The notes under the pieces were generated by a model. The model did not search any database. It saw only the letters and a list, made by a program, of their open reading frames with translations, and was not told the origin of the DNA. The position numbers and the translations under genes were made by a program. From CAYVTV01 sp964526475 (GTDB taxonomy: Bacteria > Bacteroidota > Bacteroidia > Bacteroidales > GCA-2748055), in the NCBI GenBank assembly GCA_964526475.1, contig CAZGKF010000055.1:1-20628 (forward strand): a DNA stretch of 20,628 nucleotides, written 5' to 3'. Below are positions 8,817-18,337 of the stretch, in pieces; the stretch's first letter is position 1; every line of letters begins with the position of its first letter.

Positions 8817-10214
8817 TTATTTTTTATAACCGGAGAGTCTCTCTGCCTGAACATCATCCTCCCAAATTTCTAATTTTTTTATCAGTGATTCAGCCTGATT
8901 AGGATATTCATTAATCAAGTTATTTGACTCTGATGGATCCTCCTCAATATTGAAAAGTGCTTTATTAACAATTGAACCGTCAATATATTCGATAATTAAT
9001 TTCATCTCTCCCTCACGCACTGCTTTACTTACCCTGGGATCATTCTTGTAACGCCAGAACATTGTTCTTTCAAATTTCGGTGAATACCCGGTAATATGTC
9101 CAATGATATCAAATCCGTCAAGATTCAGAGATTCCATGTTAACTCCTGCATGTTTTAAAAAAGAGTAAGTAAGGTCAAAACTGATCGTCAATTGATCCGA
9201 TTCAGTATTTTCAGGAATCATTTCCGGCCATCTGATAATGCATGGAACTCTGATACCTCCTTCATATAGTTGCCCTTTAAAACCAGAATAAATACCATTG
9301 TTAGCTATTTTTGTTCCACCGTTATCACTGAAAAATATAACCATTGTGTTTTCATCAAGGTTTTTTCTTTTAAGCAGGGCAAGTAATTCTCCGATCCCCC
9401 TGTCCATTTCTTCAATCATCTCAGCATAAGTTTTCCTACTTCTGTTTCTTGTGTTCCACTCTTCATTTGTGAATGGTCTGTCGATAAAATCATTCGGTCC
9501 CTGAAAGGGAGTATGTGGGGCTGTATAAGGCAGGTACAGGAAAAAAGGTTTTTTGTTATTTTGTTGATTAAGCCATGCTTTGGCCTCATCTGTAAAAAGA
9601 TGGGTGCTGTAATAACCATCCCGGAATATTTCTTTACCATTTCTTGAAAGAGTATGCATACTTGAAAAATCCTGGTCATCAAGATTCATAGGATATCGTT
9701 CTGTATGGTAAAAATATTCACCGCCAATACCGAAGGTTCCGAATGAATAGTCAAAAAAATGATTGTGTGGACGAAATTTTTTTTCATAGCCAAGATGCCA
9801 TTTCCCAATAATTGCAGTATTATAACCTGCATTTTTTAGTTCTCGTGAAAGCGTTGAGTGACTTGGTGGCAAACCAAGCTCTTTCCTTTCAACAAGCCAG
9901 GCCGCTTCGTCATACCGGCCAATATTACCTGCACCAATAGGTGCCTCCAGTCCTCCAACTCTTTGTTGGTAACGACCCGAAAGTAATGCAGCTCTTGTTG
10001 GTGAACATACAGGTCCATTAGCATAAAAACTTGAGAACTTAACTCCTTCAGAGGCAAGCTTATCAATATTAGGTGTTTTTATATCCCTGCAGCCGTAACT
10101 ACTGATATCTCCATATCCTAAATCATCCGCCACAATAAGGATGATATTGGGTTTTTCCTGTGATTTAACAAAGTGGGAAATCAATAATGTTATTATAGTT
10201 AAAAAATATCTCAT
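8817..10214 (-). CDS. Secreted S1-type sulfatase (arylsulfatase A-like)
   Basis: The 465-residue protein has a cleavable signal peptide (MRYFLTIITLLISHFVKS) and complete sulfatase signatures. These are Asp30-Asp31 (VADDLGYGD), the maturation motif CSPTRAALLSGRY with catalytic Cys70, GKWHLG (Lys138, His140), TAPHTPF (His234), SDNGG (Asp297, Asn298) and FKGQLYEGGIRVP (Lys313). It would desulfate a glycan in the periplasm after conversion of Cys70 to formylglycine. Its C-terminal region carries the usual LFNIEEDPSESNNL segment. It starts 15 bp after the stop of the upstream sulfatase gene, so the two are almost certainly translated from one mRNA. Sequence around the active site is clearly different from the other two sulfatases here, suggesting a different sulfate position or sugar. 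Confidence 0.92.
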   Translation of the reverse strand: MRYFLTIITLLISHFVKSQEKPNIILIVADDLGYGDISSYGCRDIKTPNIDKLASEGVKFSSFYANGPVCSPTRAALLSGRYQQRVGGLEAPIGAGNIGRYDEAAWLVERKELGLPPSHSTLSRELKNAGYNTAIIGKWHLGYEKKFRPHNHFFDYSFGTFGIGGEYFYHTERYPMNLDDQDFSSMHTLSRNGKEIFRDGYYSTHLFTDEAKAWLNQQNNKKPFFLYLPYTAPHTPFQGPNDFIDRPFTNEEWNTRNRSRKTYAEMIEEMDRGIGELLALLKRKNLDENTMVIFFSDNGGTKIANNGIYSGFKGQLYEGGIRVPCIIRWPEMIPENTESDQLTISFDLTYSFLKHAGVNMESLNLDGFDIIGHITGYSPKFERTMFWRYKNDPRVSKAVREGEMKLIIEYIDGSIVNKALFNIEEDPSESNNLINEYPNQAESLIKKLEIWEDDVQAERLSGYKK

Positions 10215-10229
10215 TTTTGTTATTATTTT

Positions 10230-11567
10230 TCATAATTCTTTAATTATCATGTCATTTTGGTCGATAAGCCATTTTCTCATTTCCTCTATTAGCTCTATCT
10301 GTATTTTCTTGTATCCCTCCTGATCAGCAATGTTATTAAGTTCAAAAGGATCGTTATTTAAATCATATAATTCAAATTTTGGGCGGATATGAAATTTATT
10401 AAATCGCTCTCCGGCAAATGAATCACTTTCTGAAATTTCTTTCCAGGATTGAAGCACCCTGTAACCGCAAATCACTGATCTTTCATCCGGTCTGGTGATA
10501 TTCCTAATGGAAAAAGGCTCCTGGTGATTAAAATTAATTAGTAATTTATATCTTTCATTTCTTATACTTCGGATAGGGTAGCGATTACCCTCATTAACGC
10601 CTAAATTTGTATATGCCGCATAGATGTATTCGTGATGTGTTTTTGCTTTTCCTGTAATTAATGGCATAAGACTTTTCCCATCAAGATTCTCAGGTATTGA
10701 AACACCGGCAATTTCAAGGATAGTTGGCAGGATATCCACTAAACCGACAAGGGCATCAGATTTCGTTCCGGGTTTTATAACTCCATCCCATTTAATAATA
10801 AATGGAACATGTAATCCTTTTTCATATAATGTCCACTTACAATATGGGAGACCTGAACCATGGTCACTTGTATAAATCTGAATAGTATTGTCTGGCAGAC
10901 CTGCTTTTTCAATCCAATATAAACTTGTTCCTATTTCATTGTCAAGATTTTCAACATTATCGTAATTTCCGGCAATAAGTTTTCTGGTTTCCGGAGTATC
11001 CGGCATCCATCCTTTGGGTGAAAGCCGGTTAAAAGGTACACCATTTTTCTTATTAAAATAGGGTTCATGAGGAGTATAGTATGATATTATCAGACAAAAG
11101 GGTTGTTTTTCAATTGATTCAAGAAAGGATGGAACTTCATTCAGTCCAATGTATTCAAAAGGAAAGGCAGCTTCAGGTTTTACATGTATTTTACCTGCTA
11201 ATGCCACCCTGTATCCCTGATCTGTTAAATAGACAGGCAGTGTTTTTATCCCATCATTGATACGGCAGCTTTGCTGATGACCTCCATTCTTATGAGGATA
11301 CATTCCGGTGTATATGGCTGATCTGGATGGTGCACAAATTGAAGCAGGTGCAAAAGCATGGGAAAATATCATTCCTTCTTCCGCAAACTTATTTATTACA
11401 GGTGTTGAAACATCCGTATTTCCAGTATAGCCAGTATCATCTGCACCATGATCATCAGAAAGAAATATGATGATATTGGGTGTATTTTTAATGCTTTCCT
11501 GGCATTGGACTATTATTGGCATTAAGATAAAAGCAAATAAATTGACTTGTTTATTAAAAGTTTTCAT
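10230..11567 (-). CDS. Secreted S1-type sulfatase resembling N-sulfoglucosamine sulfohydrolase (S1_8-like)
   Basis: The 445-residue protein has a signal peptide (residues about 1-21, ending IVQCQ; Cys22 could also be lipidated). The maturation motif is of the serine-containing type, CAPSRSAIYTGMYPHKNG, with Cys78 as formylglycine precursor. Together with GYRVALAGKIHVKPE and FPFEYIG this closely parallels the active-site region of sulfamidase (SGSH). Metal-site residues are Asp38-Asp39 and Asp235-His236; the SDHG form replaces the SDNG of the other two sulfatases, as often in bacterial SGSH-like enzymes. His167 (YTPHEPY) and Lys244 are also in place. Subfamily S1_8 is the best guess. Some marine members act on O-sulfate in algal polysaccharides rather than on N-sulfate, so the substrate is open. 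It starts 25 bp after the broken propeller gene, within one transcription unit. Confidence 0.88.
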   Translation of the reverse strand: MKTFNKQVNLFAFILMPIIVQCQESIKNTPNIIIFLSDDHGADDTGYTGNTDVSTPVINKFAEEGMIFSHAFAPASICAPSRSAIYTGMYPHKNGGHQQSCRINDGIKTLPVYLTDQGYRVALAGKIHVKPEAAFPFEYIGLNEVPSFLESIEKQPFCLIISYYTPHEPYFNKKNGVPFNRLSPKGWMPDTPETRKLIAGNYDNVENLDNEIGTSLYWIEKAGLPDNTIQIYTSDHGSGLPYCKWTLYEKGLHVPFIIKWDGVIKPGTKSDALVGLVDILPTILEIAGVSIPENLDGKSLMPLITGKAKTHHEYIYAAYTNLGVNEGNRYPIRSIRNERYKLLINFNHQEPFSIRNITRPDERSVICGYRVLQSWKEISESDSFAGERFNKFHIRPKFELYDLNNDPFELNNIADQEGYKKIQIELIEEMRKWLIDQNDMIIKEL

Positions 11568-11592
11568 TTTATCCGGTATAAAATAGTGCAGA

Positions 11593-12930
11593 TTAAATTA
11601 AATTTTCCAGATCAGCAATAAAAACCTGTCTTTTACCATCTGGTGCTCCATTGAAACAAACCTTTTTAAAGTCACGGCTCCAAACCGGATGGGGATCAAC
11701 CCTAAATGTATTACTGGAAATATCCAAATTAGTAAAAACTTTACAAATATGAACTTCTTCCTCTGTCGTTAAATTTATTAATCTAATGGGACATTCCTTA
11801 TACCCGAGAGGTATGTATTCACGAACATAATAATCTCCAAGCAAATAAGATGTATCAGGGGTTAAACTGTTATGTCCGCGTGTTCCCGGGTATTTTGTCG
11901 ATAAAATCTTAAAATCCTTTCCGGTATAGTGAACCATGCAAAAACGTATTTCATCTTCACCTAACCATTTAGGGGTAAGATTCATAATAATATGCTCTCC
12001 GTCCGGGTGCCAACAAGGATGATTACCTCCATAAGCCCATTGTTCTCTAGTTACAGCTTCGTGAATATCAGTTCCATCATCATTAAATACCATAAGCAAG
12101 GCGTTCCTTCCTTTTTTAGAAGGATGTTCTGATACTACACTTTCCGGGAAAAGACAGCGTGTAACCTGAAATATCCGTGTTCCCTGAGGATTATATTTAG
12201 TATGAAAAAAATAAAATGTGCCCCTCTGGTAAAATTCAGGTTCATTAATATTTTTATAAACGTCATTCAGACTTACCAATAAATGTTTCCTGTTATCTGA
12301 TAACCTGGTCTTCCATAATCCTTGATCTGCAGGTGCTCCGTTTATTTCATATTCTCTGAAATATGGAACTCCGTATCCCATCTGGGTATCATTAATAATA
12401 TCCAACGGAAAGCCGACGACTGCAGATTCATCAGGAGCTATATGATACATAGGGCCTGCAAATGCTATTGTTTCCTTAGTTTCAAGATCAATCCTTACGC
12501 AAACAGGTTCATTGTCAATAATATCATTTGCATATAAATAGCGGTCGGTTATACCCCAATTAAGATTAGCTCCTAACTGATATTCCCAACCCTTGGTTGA
12601 ATAAACTTTTTCAATTGTTTCATTTTCCAGATCAATAACACAAACATCAGCTATATCTCCATACTTAATGGGATGGTTTTGAAATGGAAATTTTGTCACT
12701 GCAATAATCTTTTGACTGGGGCTAAAAGGACAAACATCAAAAAATGTATGAATATAATAACCGTCATCAGGCGTTATAATCTGAACTTTACCAAAACTTG
12801 TATCTTTTCTGTAATTCCGAAATTTATAACGCTTCAGAGAGCTTTCTGCATTTCTAATTTAATAAAAGCCCGGTAGCGTCATAAATGCGATAAATCCTGC
12901 AGATGTTTTTAAAAATTCTCTTCTTTTCAT
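11593..12930 (-). pseudogene. Beta-propeller protein B (PL22-like), interrupted by one in-frame stop in the signal peptide
   Basis: Reading from the ATG at 12928-12930 the frame gives KRREFLKTSAGFIAF, a twin-arginine signal like that of protein A. It meets TAA at codon 24 (12859-12861) and then stays open in the same frame to 11593. Aligned without gaps to protein A, the TAA falls on a TTA leucine codon (GVFLIQKN against GFY-stop-IRN), so a single T-to-A change explains it. All blade motifs and conserved histidines (MYHIAPDE, NHPCWHPDG, DPHPVWSRD) are intact, and the paralogues look roughly two-thirds identical over the mature part. The next possible start in frame is only a GTG at about 12699, which would omit the export signal and the first blade. 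The gene is therefore a very young pseudogene, a readthrough case, or a sequencing error. It follows the terminator after SusD and precedes the S1_8-like sulfatase by 25 bp. Confidence 0.8.
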
Positions 12931-12977
12931 GATACTGTTGTTTTAAAGATATCCTCAAACTGTAAGAGATTTATTGC

Positions 12978-13025
12978 CCCCAAAAATTGAAGAAAGATTC
13001 AGCCTGATACCTTCAGGCTGAATCT
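12978..13025 (-). terminator. Intrinsic terminator after susD
   Basis: A perfect 13-bp stem (12995-13007 with 13013-13025, core GATTCAGCCTGA) has a 5-base loop. On the minus strand it is followed by the T-rich stretch TTCTTCAATTTTTG. It begins 18 bases after the stop of the SusD gene. It should end or attenuate the susCD transcript and separate it from the downstream propeller and sulfatase genes. The U-tract is interrupted, so termination may be partial. Confidence 0.8.
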
Positions 13026-13042
13026 AATAAATATTGATTAAA

Positions 13043-14845
13043 TTATTGTATATCTTCAATAATTTCAAGTGGCGGAATGTTTGCTTCAGCCCCTGAATAT
13101 CCGAGATTTTGATTTATCCTGCCCTTGGTGTTCGATGTAATTGCAGTTTCAGGTATAGGCCATAGAACATGGAAAGGAGATAACTGGAAAGCCTGAGTAG
13201 TATACGTAGGTTTATAATTTGTTCTCCAGTGTACATTTGTACTAATTGTCCGATCATAAAAAAAGTTATTTTCATGAAAATTATTCAAGTTATAACCGTT
13301 TATACCACTTTTTGCCATAATAAATGCAATTCTTGTTAATTCAATATGACGAGGTTCTTCCGTGAATAATTCACGGGCACGCTCATCCAGAATTTCATCA
13401 ATAGTTACATCGCCGGCAGTTAAAGGTAAAGCTCCAGCTCTTTGTCTTATTACATTTAGATCAGCTACGGAAAGGTTGAGATCACCATTCCAATAATGAG
13501 CCTCAGCTCTCAAGAGATAAGTCTCTGCCAATCGAAATACATATGAGTCCCCGGGTCCCCCAAACCATCTGCTTTGTTCTCCTGCTTCAGGAATAAAAAC
13601 TTTGTAATGAACAATAGGGTAAACATTTAAAAATGAATCTTCTATAGAAGCAAAATTTCGCGGATCGATAGGTTTTCCAAAATCAACAGAAGCCGTATTG
13701 TTATATAATATTTCGTCCTTATTAACCCAGTTACTATCATGTCTCCTCAGATCATTTTCAAAGTCCCAGATTTCATATTGATAATAGGGAGATGGTCGGG
13801 CTGTCCCGGCACCTCTGAAAAGTTTATCATACTGTTCTCCGCTGGCTCTGGTCCCAACTTTGCCTTCACTATCTAGTGTAGAAGGATGCCACCATTGAGG
13901 GTTATAAATACGAGGTGTGCAAGATCCCAGACGACTACCCGATTGAATACCCAGGTTCTGAGCTGCCTCAGGAGCCTCTACCCTGTCAATTAATGAGTAT
14001 ATTGTTTCAGTATTTGCAGGATGATTGATGTTTTCCACTCTGTGTAAATCCCAGAAGATGTTATAATCATCATCATTTTGATAAGATCCGAATCGTTCTG
14101 TCATTAAACTATATGGCCCATTAATAACCTCATTCGCAGCGATTATAGCTTTGTCAAATTGAGAATTTGCCAGGTAAATTTTTGTCAGCAAATGATTTGC
14201 TGCACCTTTGGTTAATTCACCAATTTTAGCTGTTACAGGAAGATGTTGAACCGCGAATTCCATATCAGATTGAATTTGATCCAAGATCACCGATCTGCTA
14301 TGAGATTGAAAATCAAGTTTAGGCTCCGTAAGTTCTTTCCCAATAAAAGGCACATCTCCATAGCTATTAATTAAATAGTAATACCAATAGGATCTGTAAA
14401 AATATGCTGAAGCTTTTAAAAAGTTTTTATCCTCCTCACTGATGATTTCAACATCATCAATTCTGGTTAGCAAGACATTGGGGTTTTTTACTGAATAATA
14501 GGCATAATCAAATAACCTGTTATGAAATTGAAATCGTGTGTCTCCAGCAGTAACTGCCGGGCTCAGGTTTTGAGTCATATTCCTTATAGTACGCGGATTT
14601 AATGATCCGGGTACACACAAATCTGAATAGGCATTTTGATCACCCCAGATACTAAACTGGTCATAATGTTGAATTGCAAAATCTTTTCTCATCGTGACAA
14701 CCAGGGAATAAAATCCTTCATAATCAACATATACATTTTCAGGAGCATAGAAAGAAAGTGGTTTAGTATCCAACCATTCTTCATTACACGAAAAATGCAT
14801 TACTATTACAATGGACAGTAATACATATTTTATTATTTTTTTCAT
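13043..14845 (-). CDS. SusD/RagB-family surface glycan-binding lipoprotein
   Basis: The 600-residue protein binds glycan fragments at the cell surface and lids the SusC transporter. The leader (MKKIIKYVLLSIVIVMHFSC) ends in a lipobox with Cys20, so it is lipid-anchored to the outer membrane. Typical SusD features follow: NEEWLDTKP at the mature N terminus and helical TPR-like segments, including RLAETYLLRAEAHYWNGD (438-455) and the family pattern ERARELFTEEPRHIELTRI (about 488-506). The length is within the normal range of 500-650. The start at 14845 is chosen because it begins the signal peptide; the frame is open upstream to 14986, but that extension overlaps the SusC gene and would bury the signal. 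It lies 28 bp downstream of the SusC stop, so the two are one operon. Confidence 0.95.
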   Translation of the reverse strand: MKKIIKYVLLSIVIVMHFSCNEEWLDTKPLSFYAPENVYVDYEGFYSLVVTMRKDFAIQHYDQFSIWGDQNAYSDLCVPGSLNPRTIRNMTQNLSPAVTAGDTRFQFHNRLFDYAYYSVKNPNVLLTRIDDVEIISEEDKNFLKASAYFYRSYWYYYLINSYGDVPFIGKELTEPKLDFQSHSRSVILDQIQSDMEFAVQHLPVTAKIGELTKGAANHLLTKIYLANSQFDKAIIAANEVINGPYSLMTERFGSYQNDDDYNIFWDLHRVENINHPANTETIYSLIDRVEAPEAAQNLGIQSGSRLGSCTPRIYNPQWWHPSTLDSEGKVGTRASGEQYDKLFRGAGTARPSPYYQYEIWDFENDLRRHDSNWVNKDEILYNNTASVDFGKPIDPRNFASIEDSFLNVYPIVHYKVFIPEAGEQSRWFGGPGDSYVFRLAETYLLRAEAHYWNGDLNLSVADLNVIRQRAGALPLTAGDVTIDEILDERARELFTEEPRHIELTRIAFIMAKSGINGYNLNNFHENNFFYDRTISTNVHWRTNYKPTYTTQAFQLSPFHVLWPIPETAITSNTKGRINQNLGYSGAEANIPPLEIIEDIQ

Positions 14846-14873
14846 ATTTACAAATGTTTTAAATAAAATAAAA

Positions 14874-17800
14874 TCAAAATGATAAATCCAAACCCATTGT
14901 AAAAATTCTTGGCATTGGTGTATTTCCCGATTCCGGATCAAAATCCTCCCATTTAGTAAATGCATAAAGGTTTCGAATGTTCCCATAGATTTTAAGCTTG
15001 TCTATTCCTATACGTTTTGTTATCTCAGGAGGAGTATTGTAAGCAATAGTGAAATCCTGTATCCTGACAAATGAACGAGGAAAATACACATTGTATCCAC
15101 CACTATACAACTGGGTAAATGGATTTAGGGAACTATACTTGTTAGTTGGGTTCTCTGGTGTCCAATAATTTATTTCTCTGTAGTTGGTTCTTTCATAAGC
15201 GTTAGGATGTTTATGGAAGCCAATGTCACCAATGTGTCCCAGATCGGCCCTAACAAATAATGAAGCGGAAAAGTGCTGCAGAAACTCAATCTCATTATTT
15301 AATCCCAGCAGGTAACGCGGGTCTCTGTGTCCAATAAACTGTTTATCATCCGGTTCAGTGTATATTCCATCATCATTAACATCAGTGGCTATAAAATCAC
15401 CTGGAAGCTGATTATACCTTTCAGCTTCATTTTCCTGGCCTATCTGCCATACACCTACAAGATCGTAATCCCACACTACGTCAATGGATTGACCAGGAAA
15501 CCACTTATTTGTAAAATCCGGAAGTTCTCCAACCTTTGTCACCCCTTCTACGGTATATTCACCCGTATCTCCAAATAACTTAATAATTTCATTTCTGTTT
15601 AACGAAAATACCAAATTGGTTTTCCAATTAAATGCTGGTTGATTGACATTAACGGTATTCACTGTTAATTCAAAACCTTTATTCCTTAACTCACCAAGAT
15701 TTGACATTACATCATCATAGCCAATAATTTGTGGCAGTCTTCTTAGCATGAGCAAGTTTTTAGTAGTAGATTGATAAATATCAGTGCTGATGTCAATTCT
15801 GTTATTCAGAAAACCAATATCAAAACCTACATTATATGCAGTTGTTTCTTCCCATGCCAGTCCGTAATTCGCCAAAGAGTTATTATACAAACCTATTTGG
15901 GTTCCCGTGCCATCATAATAAAGGTTTTGCCCTAATCCGGCTAAAGCTGAATATCTTCCAATATCCCTGTTCCCGTTGACACCCCAGGAAAGTCTTAACT
16001 TTAACCTGTTCAGCGCCCAGTTTTCATTCCAGAATTTCTCTCTTGAAGCTTGCCAGGCAAATGCAAGGGCAGGGAAAACTGCTCTTTTATTATCTGCCCC
16101 AAATGCTGAATAACCATCCTGTCTGATGGAAGCAGTTAATAAGTATTTATCTGACAACGAATAATTTATTCTTCCCATTAAAGCATCAGCTGTTGAATAC
16201 TGATCATCATTACTTACACTAATAACTGAGGCTGACTGAATTGAATGATATGTAAGTAATTCATTCGGAGCAAAATTTTCACCTATTTGCGTCGAATTCC
16301 AGCTTTGATATTTTTCAGCATTAAAAAGAACCGTAAGATCAAGTTTGTGAATTCCAATTTCTTTGTTCCAGGTAAGCAAATTATCTACCATCCATTCAAA
16401 TAGCTGGTTATCTACTCTTGTGCCATACCCATTTTGACGTTCACGTCCTCCTTCTAATGTTGTAACAGGATAATAATTATAGTTTTTTGAAAACCCAATT
16501 CTCGGTTGATAAACCAGTTTGTAGTTAAAACCCCAGGGTAATTTCACATCAGCAAAAAGACTGGCCAAAAGATTATTACTGGTCCTTTCTCTATGTTGGT
16601 TATAAGCATTTATTAACGGATTTGTAGCATTTATCATACCATTTGTATACCATTTCAGAGTAGTCCCATCCTCCTCATATTTATCTCCATATGGTGTATT
16701 GCTATAATTAAGATTAGCCGGTATATCACTTTCATCCCGGTAAGCAAATTGAGTATTTGTTCCAATAGTTAAAAAATCTGCAATTTTAGCAGAAACATTT
16801 AATCGGGATCTGACAACGGAATACATATCTCCAAATCTGACTCCTTCATTATCAGTATAGCCAATAGACCAATAATATGAAATATCTTCTGACCCTCCGT
16901 TTACACTAAGATCATATTGTTGCCTTAATCCCCTTTGTGTAATTTCATCATACCAGGAGATAGTGTTTCCTGCAAAATAATTTTCAATTTCATTGTCAGC
17001 CAGTTGAAGCCTTCCTAACCATTCACGGGTAGGATCGGGATCAGGATTTAGTACATAATTAGACCATTCATTTAAACTTACGCCTTCAGGCAGCTTATTC
17101 GGATTAAAATAATAAGCATCGGGCAGACCTACATTTAATCCTCTTAAATACTCACCTCTGAATTTTTCAAAGTCACCAGGACCAAACTCTCTGATAGGGT
17201 TACTAACCTCAGCCATACCTACTTGAGTTGAAAAATTAAATTTTGGTTTTCCAATAGTTCCTTTTGTTGTGGTAATAAGAACAACCCCGGAAGCTGCTTT
17301 AGCTCCAAAAATAGCTGTGGAACTGGCATCTTTTAATATGTCTATACTTTCCACATCTGCCGGATTAATATCTCTGATACTGCCATTATAAATAACACCA
17401 TCAAGCACAATCAAGGGATCTGTTCCGGCACTCAACGAAGTTGGGCCTCTTAATTCCATTGAACCTCCACCACTGGCACTTGTGCCCTGATTGGAACGGA
17501 AACCTGCCACTGAACCAGTAAGCATTTCTGTAATTTGAGTCAGAGGTTGCATGCTAAAAGTTTCTCCATCAACTCTGGCAACCGAACCTGTCAAATCACT
17601 TCTTTTAACAGTGCCGTATCCAACCGCAACAACCTCTTCCAATCCGATTATATCCTGAATCATTTCAATATTTATATTTGTCTGGCTCCCAACAACAACC
17701 TCCTGCATCTGCATTCCCACGAACGTAAACACCAGGGTAGCATTATCCGGAATATTGGTCAGCGAATATTCACCATCGGTATTTGTAACTGTTCCCTGTG

Positions 17801-18293
17801 TGGTGCCTTTTACAACTACGGTAACACCAAGTAAAGGCTGGTTATTGCTGTCGGTAACTTTTCCTGAGACTGTCCTTTGCTGAGCGCTGGCTATGTTTCG
17901 GGCGGAGGCCAAAAAGTCTTCACCAAAAGCATTACTGGTTGACTTTACCACAATGTACCGGTCTAAAATCCGGTAATCAAATGCAGTACCTTCGAGCACC
18001 TTGTCGAGGACATCCATCACAGTGACATTTTTTACCTCCACTGTTATTTTGTTTAGTTCTTTTAGCTCTTCCTTCTGATAATAAAAGAAAAACGCGCTTT
18101 TTTCTTCGATCTGTTTAATCAGATCAACCATGTTCCCATCTTTAATAGAAATGTCGAGACGGGTGTTTTGCGAGTAGGTGGAAGCGGCTGCTCCCGCCAG
18201 GTAAAACAAAAAGATTGTTAGCGTTAGTTTCATCTTTAACAATATTTTTTTCATTAGCTGGTTTATTCCGGCAGGTTTTGTAAAATGTTTCAT
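14874..18293 (-). CDS. SusC/RagA-family TonB-dependent transporter with signalling STN domain
   Basis: The 1139-residue outer-membrane protein imports glycan oligomers using TonB energy. In order: signal peptide (about 21-41), an STN (secretin/TonB short N-terminal) domain at about 46-118, a carboxypeptidase-regulatory-like domain at about 142-213 (VSGKVTDSNNQPLLGVTVVV, GEYSLTNIPDNATLVF), the TonB-box region with EEVVAVGYGTVKRSDLTGSV, a plug domain and a long beta-barrel ending in LDLSF. The STN domain is what distinguishes regulated transporters. It contacts the FecR anti-sigma factor in the periplasm, and the sigma and fecR genes are immediately upstream. The first ATG (18293) gives a slightly long leader; ATG codons at residues 14 and 21 are alternative starts. 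Intergenic spacing to fecR is 104 bp and contains a strong hairpin. Confidence 0.95.
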   Translation of the reverse strand: MKHFTKPAGINQLMKKILLKMKLTLTIFLFYLAGAAASTYSQNTRLDISIKDGNMVDLIKQIEEKSAFFFYYQKEELKELNKITVEVKNVTVMDVLDKVLEGTAFDYRILDRYIVVKSTSNAFGEDFLASARNIASAQQRTVSGKVTDSNNQPLLGVTVVVKGTTQGTVTNTDGEYSLTNIPDNATLVFTFVGMQMQEVVVGSQTNINIEMIQDIIGLEEVVAVGYGTVKRSDLTGSVARVDGETFSMQPLTQITEMLTGSVAGFRSNQGTSASGGGSMELRGPTSLSAGTDPLIVLDGVIYNGSIRDINPADVESIDILKDASSTAIFGAKAASGVVLITTTKGTIGKPKFNFSTQVGMAEVSNPIREFGPGDFEKFRGEYLRGLNVGLPDAYYFNPNKLPEGVSLNEWSNYVLNPDPDPTREWLGRLQLADNEIENYFAGNTISWYDEITQRGLRQQYDLSVNGGSEDISYYWSIGYTDNEGVRFGDMYSVVRSRLNVSAKIADFLTIGTNTQFAYRDESDIPANLNYSNTPYGDKYEEDGTTLKWYTNGMINATNPLINAYNQHRERTSNNLLASLFADVKLPWGFNYKLVYQPRIGFSKNYNYYPVTTLEGGRERQNGYGTRVDNQLFEWMVDNLLTWNKEIGIHKLDLTVLFNAEKYQSWNSTQIGENFAPNELLTYHSIQSASVISVSNDDQYSTADALMGRINYSLSDKYLLTASIRQDGYSAFGADNKRAVFPALAFAWQASREKFWNENWALNRLKLRLSWGVNGNRDIGRYSALAGLGQNLYYDGTGTQIGLYNNSLANYGLAWEETTAYNVGFDIGFLNNRIDISTDIYQSTTKNLLMLRRLPQIIGYDDVMSNLGELRNKGFELTVNTVNVNQPAFNWKTNLVFSLNRNEIIKLFGDTGEYTVEGVTKVGELPDFTNKWFPGQSIDVVWDYDLVGVWQIGQENEAERYNQLPGDFIATDVNDDGIYTEPDDKQFIGHRDPRYLLGLNNEIEFLQHFSASLFVRADLGHIGDIGFHKHPNAYERTNYREINYWTPENPTNKYSSLNPFTQLYSGGYNVYFPRSFVRIQDFTIAYNTPPEITKRIGIDKLKIYGNIRNLYAFTKWEDFDPESGNTPMPRIFTMGLDLSF

Positions 18294-18337
18294 AAATTTA
18301 CAAGGTTTTAGTGATTAATACAATTTGTTTTAATCGG

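Noticed and set aside
14846..14986. In-frame upstream extension of SusD by 47 residues
   Set aside because: It overlaps the 3' end of the SusC gene and would place the lipoprotein signal in the middle of the protein; the ATG at 14845 starts the signal directly.
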